From assembly GCF_000002985.6 (NCBI RefSeq), contig NC_003280.10, forward strand, positions 2,852,001-2,916,000: a stretch of DNA of 64,000 bases, written 5' to 3'. This stretch comes from Caenorhabditis elegans (lineage: Eukaryota; Nematoda; Chromadorea; Rhabditida; Rhabditidae). The position numbers were made by a program, and so were the translations under genes. This document shows positions 20,960 to 32,896 of this stretch, piece after piece (positions within the stretch are counted from its first letter, which is position 1; each line of letters starts with the position of its first letter). The notes under the pieces were generated by a model. It was not told the origin of the DNA. It made no database searches and worked only from the letters and a program-made list of their open reading frames with translations.

Positions 20960-22480
20960 TCGGTTTCCGGGAGAAACAATGTCCCTCCGAGAAGAGTAAG
21001 ATTTTTTATCAGTAAACAATCAGAAAATGCAAAAAAAAATTTTCTTGAAAATGTTCAGATGAGAAGGAGGAGGCTGAAAATGTGAAAAATGAAAAAATGG
21101 CATTTTTCAAAAAAAAGAAACATTTAAAAAGAAATAGTAAAATTCGGACGTTTTTTAGAATTTTTAATTTGAAAAAAATTTAAATTGCAAACTTACGAAA
21201 CACTCAAAAATTTTCAAAAAATTTTGGAATACCCAGAAAATTCCAGAAATTTGAGGGGCGCAAAAATTTGAAATTTTGGATGTTAAAAAACAGAAAAAAA
21301 CCCAAAAAATTCCAAAAATGCAATTTCAGTTAGAATTTTGAAAATTCTTGGAAAGTTGAAATTTTTAGGTATCTTTTTGGAACTTATAGATTTTCTGAAA
21401 ATTTGTAAATTCCAGAAATTTTGATACTTTTACATTTTTAAACAACAAAGGAAGCCTCGGTCACCTTTAAAAAAAAGTTATATTTATGAAATTTACAGAA
21501 ATTTTGAAAACTCTGCAAAAAATTTAATGGCTTCAAGTTTCCGAAATTTTGATTTTTTTTTTTGAATATTTCAACTACATGAGTTTTTATTTGTAAGTTT
21601 GGAAAATTTGCAAAATTTTTAACGGGAAAAATTTTAATGGGAACTTGGGAATTTATAGATTTTCTAGAAATTTTGATATTTTGATATTTTTTCAACTCCG
21701 AAAATTAATTTCAAAATACCTTATATTTATGGAATTTACACAGTTTTTAAAAACTTTTTATCCCATTTTTAAAAAAATTAATTCAACAAAATACAGTTTC
21801 TGGAGATTTCTTTTTAAATTATTTGTAATTAATTTTCACATAGATTTTTTAAAACTGTCATATCTCAGTGGGAAGTAGAGTTATCAAAATCTTTTCAACT
21901 AATAAAATATAAAGAATTTTATGCTCTACATTTTTTCAGTTGACAACTTTCTGACAACTCTACTATTTCCAGAGATAGAGCAGTTTAAAGTTGTTGTCTT
22001 CAGTTTTCCTGCAGGGCAAGACACACTTATCGTCTCCCCATGCCCTCCCATTTTCAGGCGGTCTCTGAGAATCTTTTAGGACCACACGAAGGTTATGGTT
22101 TTTGAACACCTGTCAATAATATTGGGATGGAAGAGCTCTGTTTCAAGAAAAAAATTTTTAAATTAAAAATAAAATTTTGAAAAAAAAAATTTCAGTAAAA
22201 AGTTTTTTTTTTGCGAATTTTTAAAACTGAAAACTCTTTTGAAAATACGTTAAAAATATACTTTAAATTGTTTAAGTTTTAATTTCAGACACCTATTGAA
22301 TAAACATTTTGTTAAATAACATCACAGATTGCCAAAAAAAAAACTTAACTTTTAGAGATAATAAAAATTGAATTTTTCCCGATTTTTGGGAATTTTTTTC
22401 TAAAAGATCAAAAGAAAATTTCGATTTTTAACCGAAAAATGCGAAAAATGCTTAAAATTATTTTTTAAAACCTATTTTTC
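20960..22480. other. Shared upstream region of the two Smr genes; first exons not resolved
   Basis: A/T-rich. It contains one foldback unit at ~21880-21990 and a GC-richer island at ~21985-22135, with an acceptor CCCATTTTCAG at 22056 followed on the plus strand by 15 open codons (AVSENLLGPHEGYGF). The island could be an exon of either gene, but I could not join it in frame. Confidence 0.4.
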
Positions 22481-22487
22481 AGGAAAG

Positions 22488-22552
22488 GTCCAAGTGGCGC
22501 AGTGGTATTTCAGCTTCACTCCCGTGGTCCCGGGTTCGATCCCCACAGTGGC
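22488..22552 (+). repeat. tRNA-like element
   Basis: GTCCAAGTGGCGCAGTGGTA (perfect A box TGGCGCAGTGG), then B box GGTTCGATCCC, ending CACAGTGGC. It is 65 nt. The T stem pairs at three positions only. A T-rich run follows. Confidence 0.72.
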
Positions 22553-23091
22553 TTAATCTTTTTTTCAAGAACAAAATGAGATTTTTTGTGTTTTTCCCCC
22601 CAAAAACGTTCACCCCGTGTCCTGCACCTTGCCAGCCGGTAGTGATACACAGTTTTACGACACAGTGAAGATGGTGGGAAGAGGAGGGCGGGGAGGTGGG
22701 AGGGGCAAAACGCTTGAGCTCACAGATATAGTCATATCGGTTTTTTGCTCTCCCAGTGGACACACGTTAAACGATTTTTTGCTAGTTTCAGCTATTTTTA
22801 GCCTTTTTCTAATAAAAAAAACCCTTATTTTCAGCCTAACTCGCTTTTCAACTTCTTTTTCAGGACATTTCAGAAATTCCGGAATATTTTCAGATATATA
22901 AGGCCCTAATTCCTATTTTTCAGTTTCACCAAGTAACCAAATTAAAATTTTTGAAGGATTTCATTTTCAATTTGAAATCTATTTTAATTGTTCTAATTAA
23001 ATTCCATAAGTTTCCAGATTTTCAGCATTTTTTTTCCAATTTTCAATATCAACTCCTATATTTTTTGGCTCTTTGTGCCCCCGTTTTCCAG

Positions 23092-24618
23092 AAATTTACC
23101 AAAAAATGAACACAGAAAAATCAGAAAAATGCATCAACGTGGCGCCAAGCGGCATCCGGAGGATGAAGAAAATTCACCAAATGGAAATCGCGCAGCTTTT
23201 CGTGAGTTAACTTTTTTATTTGCAAAAATTTATTTGAAACCCTTAAAATTACTGCAAAAACTCACTTTTGGTCCGATAAAAAATTTTTACCTCGGCGGGG
23301 ATTGAACCCCTGGCCTCTTGGGTCTCAACCCTTGAAAATCCCACTGCGTCATTTGGTTTCAAGCTGAAATTAATGGTTTTTATAAAATTTTGCGGATTTA
23401 CTGAGATTCTCAAAAATTTATAAATTTACAAAAAATATTTTGATCTAGTGGGAATTGAACCCATGACCTTCTGGGCCTTAGTCATCGAAAATCCCACTGC
23501 GCCATTTGGACTCTTTTTTTGAAAATTGATAAAATTCGAAATTTGTAACTTCTGAAATACTTCCGGATGTGTCTATTAAATGCACCTGATAGTGAGAAAA
23601 ATATTTAACCCCGAGGGGAATTGAAATCTTGGCCTTCTGGGTCTCAACCATTGAAAATCCCACTGCGCCATTGGGACACTTTTTTTGAAAATTGGTAAAA
23701 TCTGCCAAAAAAAATTTTTTCCCTATTTTTTCGAACGATTTTAAAGTTTTTTCAAAGCCAAACTTCACACATTTTGTCTAGTTTTTTTTTAGAAAATTTA
23801 TCCGAATTTTCAGACCTTTTTATTTTTTCAGGAGTACCGTAGGAATTGCCTGGGAGAGAAGCGAACAGCTGTGGAAAATGTCATCAATGCAAAAGTGGTC
23901 GCTTGGAACCTGGCAGTGGTCCGTAGGCGACACTACTTCGACCTGCACGGAATGACGCCGCAAGGAGCCGTCGACTTTGTGGCTCAGATCGTTGAAGGGA
24001 GGAGGCCAGGCTGTATGTTTTTGAGTTTACGTGAAAGAAAATTAAATTTTAAGAATTTTTGTAGTTGAGAATTTTTCGATATCTCAATTTTCTGCCGAGT
24101 TATTGAAGTTTTAGAAACAACTATTTGAAAACGAATATATCTCCCCAGGGTTTAAAGCTATCAAAAAATTGTTAACTAGTAAAATATAGAAAATAAAATT
24201 CTAAACATTTAATTAGTTGAAAACTTTTTTCTATCTTAACTCTCCGCCGAGATACGGCAGTTTAAAGTGAGACAAAGAGAGAGAGGAGAGACGCAGACCG
24301 CCTCGCCGTCTGCGTCTCTCCCCCCTCCCTCACTCTTTTGCGCACTAAACTTCAAAGCCCTGTAACTTTGCAGGTATTTAAGCTAGAAAAAAGTTTCCAA
24401 CTAACAAAATGTGTGAAATTTTACGCAGAGTATGATTATTTTAAAAAAAATCCTAAAAATTTTCAGATATAAAACTCGAAACTGGACGCGGCAACCATTC
24501 CAAGGACAACATTCCGGCGATTCAAAACCGGCTGCTTCAGGATTTTGGCAATCTTTCCGGATTTCAAATCGCCATCGACCCGAGCAATTTAGGAGTTCTA
24601 ATTCTCAGTTTTCAGTGA
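23092..24618 (+). CDS. Smr-domain protein (plus-strand paralogue), 5' end uncertain
   Basis: Exons 23092-23201, 23832-24012 and 24467-24618 (stop at 24616-24618). The first listed exon follows an acceptor GTTTTCCAG at 23091. It may be the trans-spliced first exon with ATG at 23106, or internal, since it is open back to the acceptor (IYQKM aligns with LYEKT of the paralogue). Exon 2 encodes YFDLHGMTPQGAVDFVAQIV and exon 3 LETGRGNHSKDNIPAI, the DLHG and TGxG-H motifs of the Smr domain. Phases 0 and 1 match those of the minus-strand paralogue, so the pair arose by inverted duplication. From the ATG at 23106 the protein would be 142 aa, basically an Smr domain with a short helical lead. AATAAA is at 24747. 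Confidence 0.75.
23289..23360 (-). repeat. tRNA-like element in intron 1 of the plus-strand Smr gene
   Basis: On the minus strand it reads AATGACGCAGTGGGA, then GGGGTTCAATCCCC (B box). It is one of three minus-strand copies spaced ~155-165 bp apart in this intron. Confidence 0.7.
23442..23511 (-). repeat. tRNA-like element in intron 1 of the plus-strand Smr gene
   Basis: GTCCAAATGGCGCAGTGGGA then GGGTTCAATTCCCAC on the minus strand. This is the best preserved T arm of the family here, pairing at four of five positions. Confidence 0.72.
23607..23677 (-). repeat. tRNA-like element in intron 1 of the plus-strand Smr gene
   Basis: GTCCCAATGGCGCAGTGGGA on the minus strand with a decayed B box (GATTTCAATTCCCC). 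Third of three in tandem. Confidence 0.68.
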
Positions 24619-25420
24619 TTTGTTCTGTACTATTTTCGTGTATTTCGGTGTAATTTCATTTTTGTCATATTCTTGCAGTTCATATTTTGTCATTATTGTT
24701 TATTGTACTATTATTATAATATTATTTATTAATATGGTGTACATAATAAACTTGATACAAATTTCAAAAACATTGAGCCTCCGTATCTCAACAGTGGTTT
24801 AATTTATCAAAAATTGCCAAAACGCAGAATGTAGAGCTAAAAATTCTGCACATTTCACCAGTTGAAAATTTTTTGATAGCTCTACCGCGAGCAGAGATAC
24901 AGCTGGATTAAGGAAACGAGGAGACGCAGACGACGAGAGAACCCACACACTCTCTCTCTCGCGCGCGCGCCAAACTTCAAACCTCTGTAACTTTGCGAGT
25001 TTTACAGCTAGAAAAAAATTTCCAACTATGGCCATGTGTAGAATTTTAAGGCCTATCTGATAATATTAATATTAAATCAAAACTCTAACGCGGTAAAAAC
25101 TTTGAACCTTCGTATCTTGGCAGGTATTAGAATTATCGGTAAAATTACAACAGTAAAAATGAGGAGCTAAAAATTCTGCACATTTCATCAGTTGAAAGTT
25201 TTTTGATAGCTCTTCCCTCCGCAGAGATACAGCTGGATAAGGAAACGACTAGACGCAGACGGCGAGAGAGCCTGCGTCTCTCCCCTCCCACACTCTCTCT
25301 CTCTCTCTCGCGCGCGCTAAACTTTGAGGCTCTGTAACTTTGCGAGTTTTACAGCTAGAAAAAAGTTTCCAACTAAGAAAATGTGTAGAATTTTAAGATC
25401 TATCAGAAGAACCATTCATC
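24020..25420. repeat. Foldback repeats with GAGACGCAGAC palindromes
   Basis: Repeated units of GAGATAC/TTTTTCTAGCT with GTAGTTGA cores and long palindromes at 24275-24335, 24910-24975 and 25240-25315 (GAGACGCAGAC... TCTGCGTCTC). The units at 24820-25060 and 25130-25400 are direct copies of each other with ~310-bp spacing. No gene follows until 26911. Confidence 0.75.
24747..24752 (+). terminator. Polyadenylation signal AATAAA of the plus-strand Smr gene
   Basis: Perfect AATAAA 129 nt after the stop codon. Confidence 0.6.
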
Positions 25421-25859
25421 TATCCAATAAAATTTATTCGAAAAATTTCGTTGTGAGAGCCGAAAAAACAAATAAATAAGAGTTTACAAGTTCGGGAGAT
25501 CCAGAAAAAAAACGATCAAAAAATTACAGACAATGAGTGAAAAAAAAAACTAGAAATCAGGGGGGGGGGACAAGAGACAGTGAAAGATTTGGTGGCCGAG
25601 GAAATGGGGAAAACTAGGCCACGTGGCAGAAAAAATGCAAAAAATACAGAAAAAGAGAGGTAGAAATCTGAATATTATGAATGTGAAAAAAAATTAAAAA
25701 TTCGAGAAAAAAATTTAAAATGCATTAGAAATGTGCGTATTTTGGGGGGAAATAAAGAAAGGGGCGGGGCGTATTAGGCCACGCCCACAAAATGGACATC
25801 GAGCTTTTTGCAGAAAAAAAGTGAGAGAAAAAAAAACTGGAAAACTTTTTTTGCGATTT

Positions 25860-26830
25860 TTTTTTGATGGCCGCCAAAAAAAAAACTCGGCCACCAAAAC
25901 TTTTTTTTGGTGGCCGAGGTTTCTCTTTCACGGCCATGGGAAATTTTTCTTTAAAAAATCGCTTTTTTGAAAATTTTCACAAAAAAAAAAGGCCGCGGCC
26001 GCCAAAAATTGTTTGGTGGCCGAGTTTTTGTTTGGCACGGCCACGGAAAAAACAAAGATTTTCCCAAAAATTCTTAAAAATAAAAAACATGGCCGCAAAC
26101 GAAAAAACTCGGCCACCAAAAATGTTTTGATGGCCGATTTTTCTTTTTGGCAGCCACACGAGTCGATTTTTTATCAAAAATTTCGATATTTTCGTGCCCC
26201 CCGCGAATGAGAAAACTCGGTCACCAACAAAAATTAGCTTTTTTTTTTCGGAAAATCGATGGCAAAAATTGTGAAAATTCAATTTGGAGGCCGAGAAAAA
26301 ACTCGGCCACCAAAAATTTATTGGTGGCCGAGTTTTCTCTTTGGCGGCCACGTAAAAAATTCGTGAAAATCTCGATTTTCTTCTAATTTTTTTTGGCAAA
26401 AATTTGACTTTTACATGGCCACCGGTGAGAAAACTCGGCCACCAACAGAAATTAGCTTTTTTTTGCGAAAAATCGACTGCAAAAATTGTGAAAATTCAAT
26501 TTGGAGGCCGAGAAAAAACTCGGCCATCAAAAAATTTATTGGTGGCCGAGTTTTCTCTTTGGCGGCCACGTAAAAAATTCGTGAAAATCTCGATTTTCTG
26601 CTAATTTTTTTTGGCAAAAACTTGACTTTTACATGGCCACCGATGAGAAAACTCGGCCACCAACAGAAATTAGCTTTTTTTTGCGGAGAGAAAAAACTCG
26701 GCCACCAAAAATTTATTGGTGGCCGAGTTTTCATTTCGGCGGCCACGTAAAACATTTTAGGCAAAATTTAAATTTCACATGGCCGTCAATTTGAAAACTC
26801 GGCCATCAACAAAATTTGCAATATTTCAAC
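25860..26830. repeat. CTCGGCCACC/GGTGGCCGAG palindrome array
   Basis: Many copies of AAACTCGGCCACCAAAAA facing its reverse complement, forming perfect ~40-bp palindromes at ~25885-25925, 26290-26330, 26515-26560 and 26694-26735. Within it a 218-bp tandem repeat is visible: GAAAACTCGG(C/T)CACCAAC recurs at 26211, 26429 and 26647. All ORFs here (FFFLVAEF, KTRPPKLF and similar) are translations of the repeat. Confidence 0.88.
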
Positions 26831-26910
26831 AAAAAAAATGGTACAAATTATGCATTTTCCATCATTTTTTCGGCGAAAAAGCAAAAAAATTCTCTAAAAT
26901 TTCAGAAATT

Positions 26911-29900
26911 CTACTCGGCGTGGGGTCTCGTCGCAAATTTAATTTTCCGGTATTCTAAAAAGTGCATGAGACCGGTGCACACAGTGACATATGCCAAGAG
27001 AATGGGGAAGGCAATGTGCGGAGGCTGGCGATGAGCATCAACCGAGAGGTTGACAAGGCCTGTGAGCACATTTGAGACGAGGAAAAAGAGCAGTGAGTGG
27101 CGATTTATAGAATCAGAAAGACACGGAGACACCACGGAATACGGATCTTCGCCATTTGAGAACTGCGGGAAACTGGAACACCAGGCGACTGTATTGAACA
27201 TTTGGATTGATAGGCAGACTCCGGTGGCGAAGGTCATGAGGGTTAACTGAAAGAAGAAGAAGGAATTTTACATCAAAAAGTGCTCTCACAACGATGCTCC
27301 GTTATTCCGGGTGTGTGGGCGGAGCTTGTTATAAGCGGAGTGTCGTTGTAAATTAATTAGACATTGAACATTGCTCGATTTGCAATTTTTTCGCTGAGAA
27401 AATTAGAAATTCGGCCACCAAAAAATGTTTGGCGGCCGAGTTTTTTTGGCGGCCACGCTTTTTCGAATTTTTTTTAAATCGTTGAAAAAGTGATTTTTTA
27501 AGAAATTTATCTCGTGGCCGTGAAACTGAAAACTCGGCCACCAAAAAAAAATTTTGGTGGCCGAGTTTTTTTTTTTTTTTTTCGCGTTTTTCGTTTTTAT
27601 CAATTTTTGGGAAAAAAATCAGAAACGTTTTTGCGTGGCCGTGCAAAGAAAAAAAATCTCGGCCACCGATAAAAATTTTGGTGGCCGACTTATTTGTAAA
27701 AATTTTCAAAAATATTAAGCTTAAAAAAATCGGCAAAAAAGTTATTTTTCTATAAAATTTTTTCGTGGCCGTGAAAGAAAAAACTCGGCCACCAAAAAAA
27801 ATTTTACATCAAAAAGTGCTCACACAACGATGCTCCGTTCTTCCGTACAAACGGAGCGTCGTTGGAAACAAATTTGACATCGAAAATTGCTCTCGGGGGG
27901 TGATTTTTGGCTTTTTAGCCCATTTTTAGCCCAAAAAATTTGAATTTTGGACTAAAAATTGGCCTAAAAATCGAATTTTGGACAATTTTTCGTTTTTTAA
28001 TTTTTTTTTCGTAAAAATCACTTGAAAATTTCAATTTTTGGCCTAAAAATCGACTTTTTCTAACTTATTTTAGTTCAGAAAGAAATCGACGCCGAAAATT
28101 GCTTGCTCACAACGATGCTCCGTTCTTCCGTATCGAAAATTGGCGATTTTCAACTTTTTCGCCCGAAAAATTGATGGAAAAGTGGGAAAATTAGACTTTT
28201 TAAGAAATATTTTTTTCAACGCGGCCGCCAAAGGGAAAACTCGGCCACCATTTTTTTTGTTGAAAATTTGCAAATTTTGCTGGTGGCCGAGTTTTCTCAT
28301 TGTCAGTGCCATGTAAAATTCTATTTTTTGCCGAACATTTACGAAATTTTTTTCGTGGCCGCAAAATAACTTTGGTGGCCGAATTTTTAGGAAAAAATCA
28401 GAAACTTTTTTCCCGTGGCCGTGCAAAAAAAAAAAAAACTTCACCGAAAAAAATTTTGGTGGCCGAATTTTTCGTAAAAAAAAAAATATTTAGCTTCATA
28501 AAATCGTTAAAAAATGTGATTATTCTAGAAATGTTTCTTTTTTTCTCGTGGCCGTGAAAGAGAAAAACTCGGCCACCGAAATTTTTTTTTTATTTTTTCG
28601 GATTTTTCGGCAAAAAAGTGGGAATCAACGCCGAAAATCGCTCGCAACGACACTCCGTTCTTCCGCGCGCGCGAGGAATTAACAAATTGATCTACCTGTG
28701 AAAAGATATACGTGGCATTAACCACACGTCGACACGGTGGGTCAACGCATTTTTCGGCGGCAATTTGAATAAAAAATAGGATCAGCGAGAGTGCGAAGAG
28801 CTGGAAGCATCGGCGGATCCACGATTTGATGCGGATGCTGAAAAAAAAATTTTTTTTTTTTGTGAAAATTTGAATTTTTTCGTTTTGGCGGGAATTCAAA
28901 TCACCTAGTCTTCGCCATAAACTCTCCGATGGCCAAACTCGCGTAGAATATCGTCAAATATCCCATGAGTGACGTCAGACCCTCCGCGTTGGCGGTGATC
29001 AGATTCTCGCGGCGATTCGCCGACTCGTCAAGGATCCATGCCTGGAGCCCCGTGGATTTGAGCATTGTTTGATGGCAAATTCCAAAGATCACAGAGAGAA
29101 CGAGAGGGTAGCAGCGTGGCAGAATTGAGGAGGACAGGATCTGGAAGAAAAATTTGAAAAAAATCTAAAAATTCCAGATTGTAGTCCCAATGGATGCAGA
29201 ATCTAATTCTGATCCTTTCTGCTTTTTGAAGTTTTTTGATAGCTCTCCCCATTGCAGAGATACACGCGATCAAAGTTTCGCGGCGAGAGAGTGTATGGGG
29301 AGGGGAGACGCAGCAGGGGTGCGCGCCGCCGCGTCTCCCCTCCTCACACACTCTCTCACCTCTCAGCTTCAAATCAGTGTATCTCTGCAGCGGGGAGAGC
29401 TATCAAAAATCTTCCAATTGCAAAAATGATCAGAATTGAATTCTGCGTCGATTGGCACTAATTTCCAGTGGCCTAGTTTTCCAAAAAAAACTCGGCCATC
29501 GTACCCTGATAGCGGCCATCGTGAAGAAAAAGTTCCAATGAACGCCATATTCGGTGACGTGTTGCGGATAGCCAATCACTTCGAGGAGCACAGCACGGCC
29601 GGCTCCGAGAGCAAATAGAAGAAATGTGGAGCTGAGGTACCACGGGCGGGGGGAATGGCTGGAAATTTGATTTTTTTTTTGTGGGAAATCGACAACGAAA
29701 ATTGCTCACGGGGTGGGTGATTTTTGGCGTTTTTAGCCCGTTTTTAAGCCAAAAATTTTGAATTTTCCAACTTTCTCGTCGATTTTTAGGTAAAAATGGC
29801 CTAAAAATTGGATTTTTCCGCTAATTTTTGAGTTTTTTGATTAGAAATCGACACCAAAAATGGCTCGGCGGGTGGTTTTTCTGCGTTTTTAGCTATTTTT

Positions 29901-32896
29901 CGGTAAAAAATGCTGAAATTTTGACCTTCCTCGTCGATTTTTAGGTAAAAATGGCCTAAAATTTGGGTTTTTCGCCAATTTTGCGCCAAAATTCAATTTT
30001 CTACGATTTGAGCAAAAATCTACAACACAAATTGCTCTCTGGGTGGTTTTTCGGCGTTTTTAGCCATTTTTCGAGCAAAAATTCTGGATTTTTGGCTTTT
30101 CAACCGCTTTTTGAGCATATTTGGCCTAAGAAACTGGATTTTTTCGCCAAATTTTGAGCCTAAACTCAATTAAAATTTTCTACGCTTTGAGCAAAAATCG
30201 ACAGCATAAATTGCTCATGGGGTGATTTTCGACCTTTTTAGACCGTTTTAAGCCAATAATTTTGAAATTTTGGCGTTTCTTATCGATTTTTAGGTAAAAA
30301 TGGGCTGAAAACTGTATTTTTAAGCCATTTTTTGAGCCAAAACTCAATTTTATACGCTTTGAGCAAAAATCGGCAACAAAAATTGCTCGGGGGTGATTTT
30401 CGACGTTTTAGGCAGTTTTTCGGCCAAAAATTTCGGATTTTCAGGCTTTCTTATCGATTTTTACATAAAAAAGCCTTTTAAAAATGGATTTTTAAGCCAA
30501 TTTTTGAGCCAAAACTCAATTAACGGAAATCGACAGCCCAAATTGTTCAATTGTTCACTGGGTTATTTTCGTCGCTTTTTAGCCATTTTTCGACCAAAAA
30601 TTTCAGATTTTTTGGCTTTTCAACCGCTTTTTGAGCACATTTAGCCAAAAAAACGTGATTTTTTTTCGCGGATTGCTCACTGTGAAAGTTGTCGTCCGGA
30701 GCTCGGCGACTTTGCCATTCGGCTGCCTAGCGCCGCCTGAAACAGGAAAGCCGCCACTCCGACATCCATCATCGAATGTCCGAATTTCTCGGTTTTTGCG
30801 TATTTTCTCGGAAAAATCGGAAAATCCACAGCCAAAATGGCGAGAGTGACCAAAATCATGGTAAGGGACCGGAAATAGGTGACAAATTGCGTGGGTTTAT
30901 GCTGTTCTTCGACGAATCGACTCCACGATTGTCGAAGAATCACGGAGAGCTGATGGTGGTTGTGGTGTTGCTCGGCGGCTTCGAAGAGCACAAAAATGAG
31001 CAAAACTGCAGAGATGATGATCATTATGGTGGAGAGGAGGATGAGGTGCTCGTTGAGCACTGTCATTGCGAGAAGGGATGGAACGCAGAGGAATATGACG
31101 TCGGCAACGAATTTTAGCCAGTAGGTGAATCTGCAAAATTGGGAGGGAATTTGAGGGAAAAAAAGTTTTTTGGAATTAAAAAAAAAAATTTTTTGGACTA
31201 AAAAAAATTGTTTTCGAAATTTTTTTTGGAATTTTTTTGGAATTTAAAACTATAGGTTATTGGCTAAAAATTCAGAAAAATCCAAAAAAAAAACATTTTT
31301 TTTTTGGAACTTTTTTGAATTTTTTTGGAAACTGTTTGGAATTTTTTTTCAAGGAATTTTAGCCAGTAGGTGAATCTGAAAATTGGGGGGAATTTAAGAG
31401 GGGAAAATTTTTTAAACAAATTATTTTTTGGACTTAAAAAAAGATTTTTTGGAATTTTTTTCAGGAGTAAAAAATTTTTTTTTTTGGGTTCTCTTTAGGA
31501 TAAAAATTTTTTTTCGGAATCTCTGGGTTTTTTTGAGCAAATTTTAGGTTAAAAAGCTTAATTTTTGAAATTTTTATATTGAAATCATAATAAATTGGCT
31601 AAAAACCGAAAAAATCCAAAAAAAATCACAAAAAAAAATGTTTTTGTGATTTTTTTTCAGATTTTTTTTAATTTCAAAAAAAAATTTCAGAACTTTTTTT
31701 GGAATTTTTTTAGATTATTTTCAGATTTTTTTTGGAATTTAATTTGTTTTTTTTTTTTTGAAAATTTTTTGGAAATTTGGGTTTTTTGTGCAAATTTTAG
31801 GTTAAAAAGCTTAATTTTTGAAATTTTTATATTGAAATCATAATAAATTGGCTAAAAACCGAAAAAATCCAAAAAAAATCACAAAAAAAAATGTTTTTGT
31901 GATTTTTTTTCAGATTTTTTTTAATTTCAAAAAAAAATTTCAGAACTTTTTTTGGAATTTTTTTAGATTATTTTCAGATTTTTTTTGGAATTTAATTTGT
32001 ATTTTTTTTTTTGAAAATTTTTTGGAAATTTGGGTTTTTTGTGCAAATTTTAGGTTAAAAAGCTTAATTTTTGAAATTTTTATATTGAAATCATAATAAA
32101 TTGGCTAAAAAACCGGAAAAATCCAAAAAAAATCACAAAAAAAAATGTTTTTGTGATTTTTTTTCAAAAGTTTTTTAATTTCAAAAAAAAATTTCAGAAT
32201 TGTTTTTGGATTTTTTTTTTGGAATTTTTTTGGATTTTTTTTTGGAATTTTTTTGGAAAATTTTTTGGATTTTTTTTGGATTTTTTTTTTTTGGAATTTT
32301 TTTTTGGCATTTTTTGAAATTTCTTTTTTGAAATTTCTCTTTTTTTTGGAAAATTTCAGAGTAATTTCAAAAAAAATTTTTCCAAATTTTAGTCTAAACA
32401 AATTTAATTTCAGCATACTTAAAACTATATGATATTAGCTAAAAATACAGAAAAAATCCAAAAAAAAAAATCCGAAATTTGTTTTTTTTTTTTGAATTTT
32501 TTTTACAACTTTTTTGTTTAAAAATAAGGCGTTTTTTTTTCAAATTTTAGTATCAAAAAATTGTAAGCTGTTTAATTATTCTTTGAAATTGGGTAAAAAA
32601 ACAGAATTTTCAAAAATAATTTTTTTTTGGAAAATTTGGAAAAAATTTTTTTTTCCAAAAATTAAAAAAAAAATTGTTTTCAAAATTCCAAATTTCCTCG
32701 CGGCTCAAAATTCGGCCCCGCACCTTCCGGTATCATATCGTCGTCCTAAGAAAATCCACGGCAACGTTAGATTCCGTATAAAAAGTCCCAACATTGTGAT
32801 GAGGAACGTCAAAAAGAGCTCCCGTTGAGCACATCCTGTCAGTGTTCCAACGAATGAACTGTGCTCAGTTGTTGCTCCGACATCGGCTTGGCTCAT
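26911..32896 (-). CDS. PIGW/GWT1 orthologue: GPI-anchor inositol acyltransferase, 496 aa
   Basis: Exons: 32896-32724, 31130-30681, 29658-29505, 29140-28905, 28837-28696 and 27246-26911; phases 2, 2, 0, 2, 0 all join in frame. The enzyme acylates the inositol of GlcN-PI in the ER during GPI-anchor synthesis. Diagnostic stretches of the family: MDVGVAAFLFQAAL (exon 2), TEYGVHWNFFFT (exon 3), RRENLITANAEGLTSLMGY (exon 4) and NRHSLLFFLVSNVLTGLVNL (exon 6). Many hydrophobic segments along the protein fit a polytopic ER membrane enzyme of ~480-500 residues. A trans-splice acceptor (TTTTTTCCAG) lies at 32911, 15 nt upstream of the ATG. Introns 1, 2, 4 and 5 are inflated by tandem and palindromic repeats. 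It is the leftmost gene of the minus-strand block, 1.5 kb after pinn-1. Confidence 0.94.
27360..28640. repeat. CTCGGCCACC palindromes in intron 5 of the PIGW gene
   Basis: Same family as 25860-26830: pairs of ACTCGGCCACC and GGTGGCCGAGTTTT at ~27412-27440, 27530-27568, 27655-27690, 27783-27800, 28235-28290 and 28560-28580. Copies of ACGATGCTCCGTTCTTCCG recur at 27287 (variant), 27827 and 28111. These would form strong hairpins in the pre-mRNA. Confidence 0.85.
29690..30665. repeat. ~170-bp tandem repeat filling intron 2 of the PIGW gene
   Basis: Six diverged copies, each beginning with a variant of AAATCGACAACAAAAATTGC followed by a GGGTGATTTTCGGCGTTTTT-like block; starts near 29687, 29845, 30015, 30195, 30367 and 30528. 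Spacing is 158-180 bp. Confidence 0.8.
31560..32165. repeat. 253-bp tandem duplication in intron 1 of the PIGW gene
   Basis: Two almost identical copies (from ~31590 and ~31843, offset 253 bp), sharing TTGGCTAAAAACCGAAAAAA and the following A/T-run pattern, then a partial third copy from ~32096. Near-identity shows a recent duplication. Confidence 0.88.

Noticed and set aside
25715-28557. Overlapping ORFs of FFFLVAEF and KTRPPKIF type
   Set aside because: Translations of the CTCGGCCACC palindrome repeats; present on both strands and in several frames.
31595-32096. Two identical 82-codon Phe-rich ORFs
   Set aside because: They arise from the 253-bp tandem duplication of T-rich intron DNA.
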